From Murinocardiopsis flavida (lineage in GTDB: Bacteria > Actinomycetota > Actinomycetes > Streptosporangiales > Streptosporangiaceae), in NCBI RefSeq assembly GCF_003014485.1, contig NZ_PYGA01000005.1, forward strand, positions 124,001 through 188,000: a stretch of DNA of 64,000 nucleotides, given 5' to 3'. Below are positions 1 through 9,220 of this stretch, piece after piece; positions within the stretch are counted from its first letter, which is position 1; the number at the start of each line of letters is the position of its first letter. Below the pieces are notes generated by a model. That model searched no databases. It was not told where the DNA came from and saw only the letters and a program-made list of their open reading frames with translations. A program made the position numbers and the translations under genes.

Positions 1-806
1 TCGCCGTCGGGCTTGTTGTTGCCGTTGCGGTCCTCCTGCCCGTCGGAAGTGCCGTTGCCGTCGTCCTTCTCCTCGGGCAGGCCGCCGCGATCCTGCTCGC
101 CGTCGGGGGTCCCGTCGTCGTCGCGGTCCTCCTCCCCGTCGATGACGTCGTTGCCGTTGCGGTCCTCGTCGCCGTCGGGGATGCCGTTGCCGTTGCGGTC
201 CTGCTCGCCGTCCCGCTTCCCGTCGCCGCCCTCGTCCTGCGGGTCGTCCTGCTCGTCGGGCAGGCCCTCGTGCTCGTCCTGGTCGCCGTCTGGTGTGCCG
301 TCCCGGTCGCGGTCCTCTTCGCCGTCGGGGATGCCGTTGCCGTTGCGATCCTCGTCGCCGTCGGAATCGCCGTTGCCGTTGCGGTCCTCGTCGCCGTCGG
401 GGGTGCCGTTGCCGCCGTCGTCGTCGTGGGGCAGGCCGTCCTTCTCGTTCTGCTCGCCGTCGGGGGTGCCGTCGTCGTCGCGGTCTTCCTCGCCGTCGGG
501 GATGTCGTTGCCGTTGCGGTCCTCTTCGCCGTCGGCGATGCCGTTGCCGTTGCGGTCTTCCTCGCCGTCGGGGGTGTCGGCCGGGTCGGGCCGCTCGTCC
601 TCGTCGCCGCCGGGGCCTCCTCCGCCGGAACCGGGGCCGTCGGAGGACTCGCAGTCGTCGTTGCCCATGAGCGTGCACACGGCCGACGCGACGGATCCGC
701 TGATCTTGGCGGGCAGGTTCGAGACGAGCAGCGCCGCAAGGATCGCGGCTGCCAGCGCCAGGACCGCTGCGTACTCGATCAGGCCGGCACCTTGGTCACG
801 ACGCAC
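1..806 (-). CDS. Flp/TadE-like pilin head fused to Asp-rich calcium-loop repeats (3' end outside window)
   Basis: The reading frame stays open from a GTG at 806 to the left edge, about 268 visible codons. A GGGAG Shine-Dalgarno sits 6 nt before the GTG. The N-terminus RRDQGAGLIEYAAVLALAAA looks like the basic tip, Glu and hydrophobic helix of Flp/TadE-type pilins and pseudopilins. After a short Cys-containing stretch (CTLMGNDDCESS) come more than ten repeats of the form DRNGNGxPDGxED, which fit the calcium-loop pattern DxDxDGxxD of thrombospondin type 3 repeats. Seen: membrane-anchor helix plus acidic repeats. Inferred: an envelope-anchored, calcium-stiffened surface stalk, possibly carrying a C-terminal effector domain beyond the window. 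No tad genes are visible, so a working pilus is not shown. The function of the missing C-terminus is unknown. Confidence 0.7.
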   Translation of the reverse strand, partial: MRRDQGAGLIEYAAVLALAAAILAALLVSNLPAKISGSVASAVCTLMGNDDCESSDGPGSGGGGPGGDEDERPDPADTPDGEEDRNGNGIADGEEDRNGNDIPDGEEDRDDDGTPDGEQNEKDGLPHDDDGGNGTPDGDEDRNGNGDSDGDEDRNGNGIPDGEEDRDRDGTPDGDQDEHEGLPDEQDDPQDEGGDGKRDGEQDRNGNGIPDGDEDRNGNDVIDGEEDRDDDGTPDGEQDRGGLPEEKDDGNGTSDGQEDRNGNNKPDG

Positions 807-1108
807 TACGAACTCCCGTTACCGCTGAAGAATTTGCACCAGAATCTACTACGGAATCAATGCCGTCCGTCCAGGCGGACAATCTCCCCGGGCATTCTCC
901 GGCGCGGAGCGCACCGGCGCGCACGAATTCGTCGCAGGGAGGACCCTGATATCCGCCTCGGAAACCATGCCGCAACGGCATGGAATGTGGTTATGGATTT
1001 GGCATGCAACAAAATAAACCACACGGGTTCTTCGGCATCTTGGGCGCGCGGCACCGGGACTCGGACGGGCGGCGCGCCGGGCCCGTACCGTTGCGGACGG
1101 CGGGACGT
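807..1108. other. Intergenic region, promoter side of the Flp-like gene
   Basis: This 302-bp stretch lies upstream of the Flp-like gene and downstream of the doxX-like stop. It is less GC-rich than its surroundings around 985-1030. I see no convincing gene in it. Its only clear structure is the inverted repeat at 965-983, listed separately. Confidence 0.5.
965..983. promoter_or_regulatory. Perfect 8-bp inverted repeat, candidate operator
   Basis: CCATGCCG and CGGCATGG form a perfect dyad separated by CAA. It lies about 160 bp upstream of the Flp-like GTG start. It could be a repressor site or a small hairpin. No binding protein can be named. Confidence 0.35.
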
Positions 1109-1540
1109 TCAGCCGCGCATGTCCGCGCTGTCGGCGCTCGTTCCGCGCCGGCCGGACAGGTGGCGCGCCGCGGTGAACCGCCCGCCGTTGAACCCGAATC
1201 CCAGGCAGGAGAAGACCATGACCAGGATGTAGTGCGGCGGAACGTAGACCTGCGCGTAGGCGGCACCCGGGCCGTCAGCGGGGATCAGCGCGACGAGGGA
1301 GAGCACGGCGAGCACGACTCCGACGACGGGCAGAGCGAAGCCCGCCGCGAAGCACAGGCCGCCGACGATGCCCGCCGCGGCAGCGATCCACAGCACCAAT
1401 CCGGGAAACGGCACCCCCATGCCCGCGAAACTGCGTTCAGCGAGCCACGTGTCTTCCAGCAGCGACGTTCCATAGGCCAAGAACGTGACCCCGATCACGA
1501 TACGTGCCGCCAAGAGAGATGCATCGGGCAGGCGCTTCAT
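1109..1540 (-). CDS. DoxX-like small membrane protein
   Basis: This 143-residue protein has four predicted membrane helices, near residues 9-26, 45-66, 68-86 and 102-118. The first helix region, LAARIVIGVTFLAYGTSLLE, is typical of the DoxX/DoxD family (quinone-linked or redox-linked membrane proteins; most members are uncharacterised). The ATG at 1540 is preceded by AGGGA with good spacing, so longer upstream extensions of the frame are unlikely. The tail after the last helix is short and basic. It stands alone between two intergenic gaps, so it is probably monocistronic. Family assignment is fairly good; a specific function is not supported. Confidence 0.75.
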   Translation of the reverse strand: MKRLPDASLLAARIVIGVTFLAYGTSLLEDTWLAERSFAGMGVPFPGLVLWIAAAAGIVGGLCFAAGFALPVVGVVLAVLSLVALIPADGPGAAYAQVYVPPHYILVMVFSCLGFGFNGGRFTAARHLSGRRGTSADSADMRG

Positions 1541-1885
1541 CGATTTCCCTTTTCCGCCGATCGCGTCATTCCGCCGAAGCGGAGCAGTGCTCTGAGACTG
1601 GGGAACTATACACGCCGAAAACGTACGCCAAAGGTAAGCCGCGGATAAGTCCGGTGAACGCGAGGGCCGCCGATCCGCTCCGGATGCGCGGGCGCGGGGA
1701 GGAATCCGGGGTTCAGGTCTCGCGGCAGATCCCGGTTCACCGGCCGGACAGGCCGCATGCGGCCGGCACGCTGCCGCCCGCCGACCCGGTGCCGCCCCGC
1801 AGATGGCGCACGGCGGCCGCGGCAACGAAGGCGGCCGCGTCGGGCGGGCCGCCCGGCGGCCGCCGCCCCGGGGTCCCGCCGTCCC
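1541..1885. other. Intergenic region, promoter side of the doxX-like gene
   Basis: This gap lies upstream of the doxX-like gene (minus strand). Read on the minus strand, TTGGCG (1626-1631) and TATAGT (1605-1610), 15 bp apart, could be a weak promoter. The rest, 1640-1885, is GC-rich with no convincing gene, repeat or RNA. Confidence 0.3.
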
Positions 1886-2911
1886 TCAGCCGCGCTTCGC
1901 GACGACGGCGTCCAGGAGCCGCTCCCGGTCCTCTGCCGTCGCCGGACGGGCGTGCCGCACGAGCTCCTCGACGACTCGGGGGGAGGTCTGCTCGTCCTCC
2001 GGCTTGGAGTAGTCGGGGGCGACGTCGAGGGAGACCCCGCTGCCGTCGTCCAGTGTCAGCTCGGCCCCGTACAGCCGACCGTCCTCCTTCACCAGCAGGC
2101 GCGACCCGCCGTCCGCCTCCTCGCAGGTGAATCCCCGGATCGAGCACATGGTGTTGCCCTCCGCGGTGCCCTCCCCGCCCCAGTCGCCGGCCGGGATGTG
2201 GCGGAGTGTGGCGTGGTCGCCGTTGGCGTCCACGTAGGCGACGTCGAGGTACTCGTCCTCGGAGTTCCAACTCAACCCGTCGACGCGCCAGCCGCCGCCG
2301 TCGACGACCGCGAGTTCTCCGCCGTAGGCGTCGATGTCGTCCTGGACGGCCCCGCGGGCCGACATCCCGGCGAGCAGCGGGGCGGCCGCGACGAGCCCGG
2401 CGATCGGCAGGACGAGCAGGGCGGCAGCGGCCCACATGGGCATCCGCGCCCCGCGCACGGTGACGACCGCCGTCGCGGCGGTCGCCGACGCGACCAGCAG
2501 CGCGCTCGCTGCGACCGGCAGCTGGTCGTCGAGCGGATTCCCGGCGAAGGCCGTGGCCGCGGCCGCGGCCACGGCGAGTGCGGCACCCGCCACCACGGTC
2601 TTCCAGACGGCACCGGGCCGGGCCCCGGGTGTCGCGCGCACCAGCGCGCGCAGCGCCAGCACGCAGCCCAGCAGCGATACCGCGACGAGGACGGCGAGGA
2701 ACGCGACGAGCACGCTCGCGCCGAGCGCCTCGCCGGTTCCCGGAGAGAGGGCCCAGGCGAGGGCGAGGAGCGCGAGCCCGAACGGTGCGAACACGGCCAC
2801 GGCGAGGGCCAGCAGCCCGATCCCCGCGCCGAGGGCCGCGGCCTTCAGCGTCGCGGCGCCGCCGGGGCGCGTCGGCGCCCACTCCCCGTTCGGTAGTCCC
2901 GTACCGGCCAT
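1886..2911 (-). CDS. Multi-pass membrane protein with C-terminal soluble domain, unknown function
   Basis: The ATG at 2911 is preceded by AGGGGA about 9 nt upstream, giving 341 residues. I do not recognise the family. The first half has five or so hydrophobic segments (for example ALGAGIGLLALAVAVFAPFG and AAAALLVLPIAGLVAAAPLL). The last 150 residues, starting near DDIDAYGGELAVVDGGGW, look like a soluble beta-rich domain with two cysteines (MCSIRGFTCEE) that could form a disulfide. It is divergent from the receptor kinase gene at 3166, so the two may share a control region. Upstream in-frame codons to 3034 exist but lack a better ribosome site. Confidence 0.65.
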   Translation of the reverse strand: MAGTGLPNGEWAPTRPGGAATLKAAALGAGIGLLALAVAVFAPFGLALLALAWALSPGTGEALGASVLVAFLAVLVAVSLLGCVLALRALVRATPGARPGAVWKTVVAGAALAVAAAAATAFAGNPLDDQLPVAASALLVASATAATAVVTVRGARMPMWAAAALLVLPIAGLVAAAPLLAGMSARGAVQDDIDAYGGELAVVDGGGWRVDGLSWNSEDEYLDVAYVDANGDHATLRHIPAGDWGGEGTAEGNTMCSIRGFTCEEADGGSRLLVKEDGRLYGAELTLDDGSGVSLDVAPDYSKPEDEQTSPRVVEELVRHARPATAEDRERLLDAVVAKRG

Positions 2912-3165
2912 CGCACACCGTCCCCTGGTTCGCGCCTGCGGCGTATCGGTCCGCCGCGGCTGGTCGCAGTGGCCAACCGTATGTCCACCGGTCCGCCCCG
3001 CCAACGGCGCGACTACTCGGTTCCGAGCGGGCAACGTACTCAGACGGCGGTGCGCACGGCAAGCCGCGGCCAGGCGCGGAGCGGACCCAGCGGTGGCGCG
3101 CCCGCCGCGCAGACTGCATCATGGTCTCTCGCCGCTGCCCCCGGACCGATTCTGCGAGGACGACC

Positions 3166-5070
3166 GTGCACCGAACACAGCGGCCGCCCATGTCGCCCCT
3201 TGCCGACGGCGACCCCGCTCGCCTCGGCCCGTTCCAGGTGCAGGGGCGGCTGGGGGCCGGCGGCATGGGGGTCGTCTACGGTGCGACCGGCCCCGATGGG
3301 CGGTGGGTGGCGCTCAAGCTCATCCGCGCCGAGTACACCGGCGACGCCGAGTTCCGCGACCGGTTCGCCCGCGAGGTCGCGCTCATGTCGCGGGTACGGG
3401 CTGCCTGCATCGCGCCGGTGATCGCCGCCGAGACCGACCGGGGCCAGCCGTGGTACGCCACCCCCTACATCCCCGGCCCGACTCTGGACGCGCAGGTGAA
3501 GGCCGCGGGCCCGCTCCCGTTGGGGCAGGTCGAGGCGTTGGCCGTCGGGCTGGCCGAGGCGGTGGCGGCGATCCACGCCGCCGGGATCGTGCACCGCGAC
3601 CTCAAACCCGCCAACGTCATCCTGGCGCCTGACGGCCCCAAGGTGCTGGACTTCGGGATCGCGCGCGCGGTCGACGAGAGCGCCATCACCCGCACCGGCG
3701 GGCTGGTGGGCTCGCCCGGTTGGATGAGCCCTGAGCGCTTCCGCGGGGCCACCGGGCCCGAGGCCGACGTCTTCGCATGGGGCGCGATGGTGGCCTACGC
3801 GGTCCTGGGCCGCCCCCCGTTCGGCACCGGCGCCGCCGAGACCCTGATGTACCGGATCCTGAACGAGGAGCCGGACCTCGACGGCCTGCCGGCCGGCCTC
3901 ACCGGACCGGTGGTGCCGGCGCTGGACAAGGACCCCGCTCGGCGCCCGCCGGCCGCCCGGTTGATCCCGCTGCTCACCGGCGGCACGGAGGCCCTTGGCC
4001 CGGTCGACGCCACCGAGGTGGCGACGACCCTCATCGAGCAGCAGTGGACCCCTGTCCCGCAGGAGGACGGGCCGCCGGTACCCGCCCCCGGACCGGGCGG
4101 CCGCCCGCCGCCCGCACCGGGGCCGCCGACCCGCCGTCCGGGCCCGCACCCGCCCGCTGCCGCCCGGCGCCGCCGGACCGCGGTGCCGGCACTCGCCGCG
4201 GCGCTCCTCGTGCTGGTGCTGCTCGGCGGGAGCGCGGCCTGGTTCGCCTACCGCGGGACCGGCGGCGCGAAGGACGGCGCGCAGGACGGCGGGCCCGCGC
4301 TCCAGAAACTCGTGGACCAGGGCTACGCCAGGGTCGGATTCAGCGAGTGGGCCCCCATCTCGTTCACCAACACGGAGGGCAGGCCCACCGGGTACTCCAT
4401 CGAGGTCGCCCGCGCGGTCTTCAAGGACCTGGGGGTACCGCAGGTCAAGGCCGAGGTCCACACGTTCGACAGCCTGCTGCCCGGCCTGCGGGCCGATCGG
4501 TTCGACGCGGTGTCCGCGGGGATGGCCGTCACGCCCGAACGGTGCGAGCGGGCCGCCTTCGCCGACCCCGACGCGAAGTACACCACCTCGTTCGTCGTCA
4601 AGAAGGGCAATCCGAAGAAGGTCGGCGGCGGTACGGAGTTCACCGCTCCCGGGATGCGGCTCGCCGTGGTCAACGGGACCGCCGAAGGCGACGCCGCCGC
4701 GTCGGAAGCCTCGGGAGCCCGGGACCCGCTGCGGGTCAACGACCTCGACGCCGGAATGCGGGCGGTGCGGAGCGAGCAGGCCGCCGCCGTCGCCGCCGAA
4801 TCCGTGGTGGCACGGTGGACGCTGCGGCACAGCCCCGCCGACGACCTCCAGGTCGTCTCGCCGCCCGCGCCGCTCGGCCCGGACCGGCCGGCGGAGTCCC
4901 ACATGGCGATGGCCTTCGCGGGCGGCGACACCGAGCTCGCGGCGGCGGTCAACGACCGGCTCGCGGCGATGCGCCGGGACGGCCGGATGCAGGACATCGG
5001 CGCGAGGTTCGGCATGAGCGAGCGCGAGCTCCCCGACGACGGCGTCACGGCGGAGAGCCTGTGCTCCTGA
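3166..5070 (+). CDS. Receptor Ser/Thr protein kinase with extracellular family-3 solute-binding domain
   Basis: A 634-residue transmembrane kinase. The Hanks-type catalytic domain starts near residue 20, with glycine loop GAGGMGVVYG, catalytic HRDLKPAN (Asp145), DFG (Asp162) and SPGWMSPERF after the activation segment. A Pro-rich linker leads to one membrane helix at about 340-360. The outer part, about 375-630, resembles SBP_bac_3 binding proteins (WAPISFTNTEGRPTGYSIEV, then FDSLLPGLRADRFDAVSAGM), with the EPTGY-like pocket motif seen in amino-acid and ectoine binders. Inferred role: a ligand-sensing kinase coupling a polar solute outside to phosphorylation inside. I chose GTG 3166 because GAGGA lies just upstream; ATG 3190 is in frame and would drop 8 residues. 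No transporter or target protein is adjacent. Confidence 0.88.
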   Translation: MHRTQRPPMSPLADGDPARLGPFQVQGRLGAGGMGVVYGATGPDGRWVALKLIRAEYTGDAEFRDRFAREVALMSRVRAACIAPVIAAETDRGQPWYATPYIPGPTLDAQVKAAGPLPLGQVEALAVGLAEAVAAIHAAGIVHRDLKPANVILAPDGPKVLDFGIARAVDESAITRTGGLVGSPGWMSPERFRGATGPEADVFAWGAMVAYAVLGRPPFGTGAAETLMYRILNEEPDLDGLPAGLTGPVVPALDKDPARRPPAARLIPLLTGGTEALGPVDATEVATTLIEQQWTPVPQEDGPPVPAPGPGGRPPPAPGPPTRRPGPHPPAAARRRRTAVPALAAALLVLVLLGGSAAWFAYRGTGGAKDGAQDGGPALQKLVDQGYARVGFSEWAPISFTNTEGRPTGYSIEVARAVFKDLGVPQVKAEVHTFDSLLPGLRADRFDAVSAGMAVTPERCERAAFADPDAKYTTSFVVKKGNPKKVGGGTEFTAPGMRLAVVNGTAEGDAAASEASGARDPLRVNDLDAGMRAVRSEQAAAVAAESVVARWTLRHSPADDLQVVSPPAPLGPDRPAESHMAMAFAGGDTELAAAVNDRLAAMRRDGRMQDIGARFGMSERELPDDGVTAESLCS

Positions 5071-5082
5071 CCCGCCCGGCAT

Positions 5083-5110
5083 GGCCGCGCCCGCGGCGGG
5101 GGCGCGGGCC
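5083..5110. terminator. Candidate hairpin between convergent genes
   Basis: GGCCGCGCCC pairs with GGGCGCGGGCC across a short GC loop, with one bulge. It sits between the stop of the kinase gene and the stop of the opposing gene. There is no T-run, as is common in high-GC actinomycetes. Confidence 0.4.
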
Positions 5111-5118
5111 GCGCGGTG

Positions 5119-5799
5119 TCAGGCGGGGAGGGCGGACTTCATCCGCTGGAACTCCGGGCTCTCGATGACGTGGATGCCGCTCTTGCCGTCGATCGGGGCG
5201 CTGTCCATGGCGTCCATCGCGCTGAGGCGGCCGTTGTGCCACCACAGGAGCTGGTCGGTCACCGGCCGGTCCTCGGCGGTGAAGCGCTGGTACACCAGCC
5301 ACATCATCGGCAGGATCGCCAGTGAGCGCTGCGACATCAGCGGCGCGAACAGGATCGAGTTCAGGCCGGGCAGCATCGCGACGGCCCCGAACGGGGTGGG
5401 TGCCGGCAGCACGTCGCCCAAGCGCATGACGTGCGACGAGCCCGCCCAGTCCGCACCGTAGAGTGTGTAGAGCGGCACGTCGGCGGTCGACTCGTTGGGG
5501 GTGACGGTCACCGGTTCGGCGGCCAGGTTCCGCAACGCGGCGAACCAGACGTCGTGCTTGGCGACACCCCACGCGTGCAGGTGGTCGCGTCCGATGACGA
5601 CCGTCTCGGTGCGCCCCATCTTCACGCACATGACGGCCGTGCACCGCGCGCTGACCGAGTAGGCCAGCGAGTTGCCGCCCATCGCGCGCGGGTCGTCGAC
5701 CATCATCACCCGCACGTGCGGCGCCACAGCGGGGAAGGGGTCGCGCATGATCCGCGCGCGCACGTCGTCGGCCCGGCCGTGCAGGAAGTTGTAGCTCAT
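5119..5799 (-). CDS. Uncharacterised 226-aa protein, YtpQ/DUF1444-like in places
   Basis: The protein starts MSYNFLHGRADDVRAR and has no signal peptide or membrane helix that I trust. The stretch VWFAALRNLAAEPVTV followed by a Gly-rich loop (TPFGAVAMLPGLNSILFAPL) recalls the W..A..NL and P.R..L pattern of YtpQ/DUF1444-type proteins, but this is weak. ATG 5799 lacks a clear Shine-Dalgarno. An in-frame GTG at 5823 and ATG at 5880 are alternatives. It is convergent with the receptor kinase and followed by a gap before the metal-importer operon, so it is likely a single gene. Function unknown. Confidence 0.6.
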   Translation of the reverse strand: MSYNFLHGRADDVRARIMRDPFPAVAPHVRVMMVDDPRAMGGNSLAYSVSARCTAVMCVKMGRTETVVIGRDHLHAWGVAKHDVWFAALRNLAAEPVTVTPNESTADVPLYTLYGADWAGSSHVMRLGDVLPAPTPFGAVAMLPGLNSILFAPLMSQRSLAILPMMWLVYQRFTAEDRPVTDQLLWWHNGRLSAMDAMDSAPIDGKSGIHVIESPEFQRMKSALPA

Positions 5800-6016
5800 G
5801 GGGCGGAGGCGGTCCTTACTCACCGAGGGGATCGAGGGGCGCCGCACGCGGAACGGGCGACGCGCAAGCAGCATAGGCAACGTCCGCGCAACGCCCGGAC
5901 CGCCAGGCCCGAGTGAGGACGGCGGCCGACCACCCGGCCGCCGACCGGCCCTTCCCGCCCGCGCCAGACCCTGCTCTTACCCGCTCCCTGCCCTGGGCGG
6001 GGCGAGATGGGAACCG

Positions 6017-6062
6017 GGTGCGGTGCGCCCGGCGCCGGGTCCGGCGATCGGGGCACCGCACC
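6017..6062 (-). terminator. Candidate terminator of the metal-importer operon
   Basis: GGTGCGGTGC and GCACCGCACC pair perfectly around an inner CCCGGCGCCGGG palindrome. It lies 8 bp beyond the stop of the binding-protein gene, the last gene of the operon. Confidence 0.5.
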
Positions 6063-6069
6063 GCCGGGC

Positions 6070-7076
6070 TCAGCCCTCGTACTCGCGGAGGTACTCCGCG
6101 AAGCCCTCGAGGCCGTCGATGTTGCGGGGCCCGCTGATCGCCTCGTTGTAGTCGAGGATGTAGAAGTTCTCGTCGCGCACCGCGGGGAGGTCCTTCGTGG
6201 CCGGGGCGGACGCCAGGAAGTCGATCTTCTCCTCTGCGGGCTGGTCGCCGTAGTCCATGATGACGACGATCTCGGGCTGGGACTCCACGACCGACTCCCA
6301 GCCCACCTCCGTCCACCGCTCGTCCAGGTCGGAGAAGACGTTCTCGCCCCCGGCCCGCGCGATGATCTCGTTCGGCGGGACCTGGTTGCCGGCGGTGAAG
6401 GGCTTGTCGGTGCCGGAGTCGTAGAGGAACACCTTCGGCGGATCGCCCTTCGGCGCGCGCTTCTCGACCGCCGCGACGCGGTCCCGCAGCGACGCGACGA
6501 CCTCGTCGGCCTTCTTCTCGGCGCCGAAGATGGCGCCCATGCGCTCCAGGTCGGTGTACAGGCCCTCGAACGGCGCCGTCCGCATGGGATGGCCCGGGTA
6601 GTTGTAGCAGGTCTCACTGTGCATGAAGCTCTGGATACCCAGGCCGTCGAGGATCTCGGGGGTGATACCCCGTTCCTCGCTGAACCCCGACTGCCACCCG
6701 GCGACGACGAAGTCGGACTCCGCGTCGACGACGAGCTCCTTGTTGAGGAGGTCGTCGCTGAGCATGTCGGTCGCCGCGTAGTCGGCCGCCCAGGGGGACT
6801 CCTCGACGGGCGGGTTCGCCGGCGGCATGACGTACCCGCGGACCGAATCGGCGAGGCCGAGGGCGAACATCTTGTCGGCGCTGCCCGCCTCGTAGACGAC
6901 GGCCCGTTCCGGGCGCCGGTACTCCACCTCCTCCCCGCAGCGTTCGACGGTCACGGGCGCGGGCGCGCCGGCCTCCTCGGCGACGCGCGCGCCGCACCCG
7001 CACAGGAGCACGGCCGACGCGGCGATCGGGAGGAGCGCCTTCGCGGGCGGCCGCGTGCGGCGTCGGCTGGTCTCGG

Positions 7077-7080
<4 letters not shown>
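6070..7080 (-). CDS. Fec-type ABC transporter substrate-binding lipoprotein
   Basis: 336 residues. The N-terminus has a twin-Arg-rich start, a hydrophobic stretch and a Cys-rich lipobox (LLCGCGARV), so it is probably an exported lipoprotein. The body matches class III periplasmic binding proteins (FecB/BtuF type): RRPERAVVYEAGSADKMFAL near the start, TAGNQVPPNEIIARAGGENV in the middle, and ESQPEIVVIMDYGD near the end. These bind siderophores, haem, cobalamin or metal chelates. ATG 7080 overlaps the stop of the upstream ATPase gene as ATGA, and GGAAGG precedes it. It is the last gene of a permease-ATPase-binding-protein operon whose promoter region carries a Fur/Zur-like box, which favours a metal chelate as substrate. 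The exact ligand cannot be read from sequence. Confidence 0.85.
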
Positions 7081-7988
<908 letters not shown>

Positions 7989-7989
7989 C

Positions 7990-9120
7990 TCAGCGCCCTC
8001 CGAACAGGTAGCCCTTGCGGCGCATCATCGTGATGAACACCGGCACGCCGACCAGTGCGGTGATGACGCCGAGGGGGAGCTCGCGGGGCGCGACGAGCGT
8101 GCGCGCGACGAGGTCGGCCCACACCATGAAGACGGCGCCCGCCAACGGGGTGACGGCGAGCACCCGGGCGTGCCCGGCGCCCACAGCGATGCGCACGAGG
8201 TGCGGCATGATCAGGCCGACGAACCCGATCGCCCCGCTGACCGCCACGACGGCGCCGGTCATGAGCGAGGTGACGACGAACAGGCCCTTGCGCAGGGCCG
8301 AGGCGTCCACCCCGAGGCTCGCCGCCGTCTCGTCGCCCAGCGACATCACGTCCAGGGAGCGGGCGTACCTGCGCAGCACCACGAGGCCCGCGCCGACCGT
8401 GATCGCGACGACCGGCAGCGATCCCCAGGTGGCGGCCCCGAAACCGCCCATCGTCCAGAACAGCACCGTGTTCGTCGCCTCCCCGTCGGGCGCCAGGTAG
8501 ACCATTACGCTCATCAGCGCCTGGAACCCGTAGGCCATCGCGACCCCGGTGAGCACGAGCCGCAGCGGGGTCACCCCCATGCGGCTGTAGGAGACGGCGT
8601 AGACGACGGCGGACGCCGCCAGCGCCCCGAGGAACGCGCCGGCGGAGAGCGCGTAGACCCCGAACGACGTGAGCACGCCGAAGGTGGTCACCGCGACGGC
8701 GCCGACCGACGCGCCGGAGGAGATGCCGAGGACGAACGGGTCGGCGAGCGCGTTGCGGACCATCGCCTGGACGGCCGCGCCGACGGCGCCCAGCCCGGCG
8801 CCGACCACCGCGGCCAGGAGCACGCGCGGCGTCCGCACCTGCCAGACGACCTGGTAGGTCGCGACCTCGTCCGGCGCGATGGCGCCGCCCGAGAGCGCCG
8901 CCCACAGGTAGCGCACGGTCTCGGCGGGCGGCACGGGCGCGGGGCCGAGCCCGATGGCGGCGACGGTCGAGCACGCCAGCGCTGCGAGCAGGGCGGCGAC
9001 GAGCAGTGCCGGGAACGCGGGAGGGGGCGGCCGGGGCGCCGCGCCCGTCGGCCCGGCCGGTTCGCCGCCGGCCGCCGACCGGCGTTCCGTGGTGGCCGTG
9101 GGGCGGGAGAAAGGGGGCAT
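7990..9120 (-). CDS. FecCD-type ABC transporter permease
   Basis: 376 residues with about nine to ten hydrophobic segments after a 35-residue Pro/Ala-rich head. Family motifs include RTPRVLLAAVVGAGLGAVGA, NALADPFVLGISSGASVGA and IGFVGLIMPHLVRI (the coupling-loop region of FecCD/BtuC permeases). It is the first gene of the importer operon. ATG 9120 has no clear Shine-Dalgarno, so it may be read from a leaderless or short-leader transcript. The Fur/Zur-like box lies 23-37 bp upstream of the start codon, where a repressor would block initiation. Confidence 0.92.
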   Translation of the reverse strand: MPPFSRPTATTERRSAAGGEPAGPTGAAPRPPPPAFPALLVAALLAALACSTVAAIGLGPAPVPPAETVRYLWAALSGGAIAPDEVATYQVVWQVRTPRVLLAAVVGAGLGAVGAAVQAMVRNALADPFVLGISSGASVGAVAVTTFGVLTSFGVYALSAGAFLGALAASAVVYAVSYSRMGVTPLRLVLTGVAMAYGFQALMSVMVYLAPDGEATNTVLFWTMGGFGAATWGSLPVVAITVGAGLVVLRRYARSLDVMSLGDETAASLGVDASALRKGLFVVTSLMTGAVVAVSGAIGFVGLIMPHLVRIAVGAGHARVLAVTPLAGAVFMVWADLVARTLVAPRELPLGVITALVGVPVFITMMRRKGYLFGGR

Positions 9121-9142
9121 ACTGGAGGATCATAGACGATGA

Positions 9143-9157
9143 CGATAACCGTTTTCA
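9143..9157. promoter_or_regulatory. Fur/Zur-family-like 7-1-7 box
   Basis: CGATAACCGTTTTCA differs from a Fur/Zur-type 7-1-7 box (TGATAATCGTTTTCA form, from memory of the family) at two positions. It lies in the 100-bp gap between the divergent permease and MFS genes. The IdeR/DtxR iron box (TTAGGTTAG form) is not seen. This favours a Fur-family regulator, perhaps zinc-responsive. Confidence 0.45.
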
Positions 9158-9220
9158 TTTCGACCTCGTGGTCGAGCGCCGTACCCCGACCATGGAGACC
9201 CCGATGAGCGAGCCGACACG

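Noticed and set aside
1-600. Repeat array at the left edge considered as CRISPR
   Set aside because: Units are short, in frame and code for acidic loops; there are no unique spacers of constant length.
2578-3165. Long upstream extension of the kinase frame (830-residue reading)
   Set aside because: The extra 190 residues are Arg/Pro-rich, lie antisense to the membrane protein gene, and a GTG with GAGGA occurs at 3166.
3040-5082. 680-residue frame antisense to the kinase
   Set aside because: Composition is typical of shadow frames in high-GC DNA and no motifs are seen, while the opposite strand has an intact kinase.
5820-6617. Minus-strand frames within the binding-protein gene
   Set aside because: Ser/Arg/Pro-rich shadow of the real gene.
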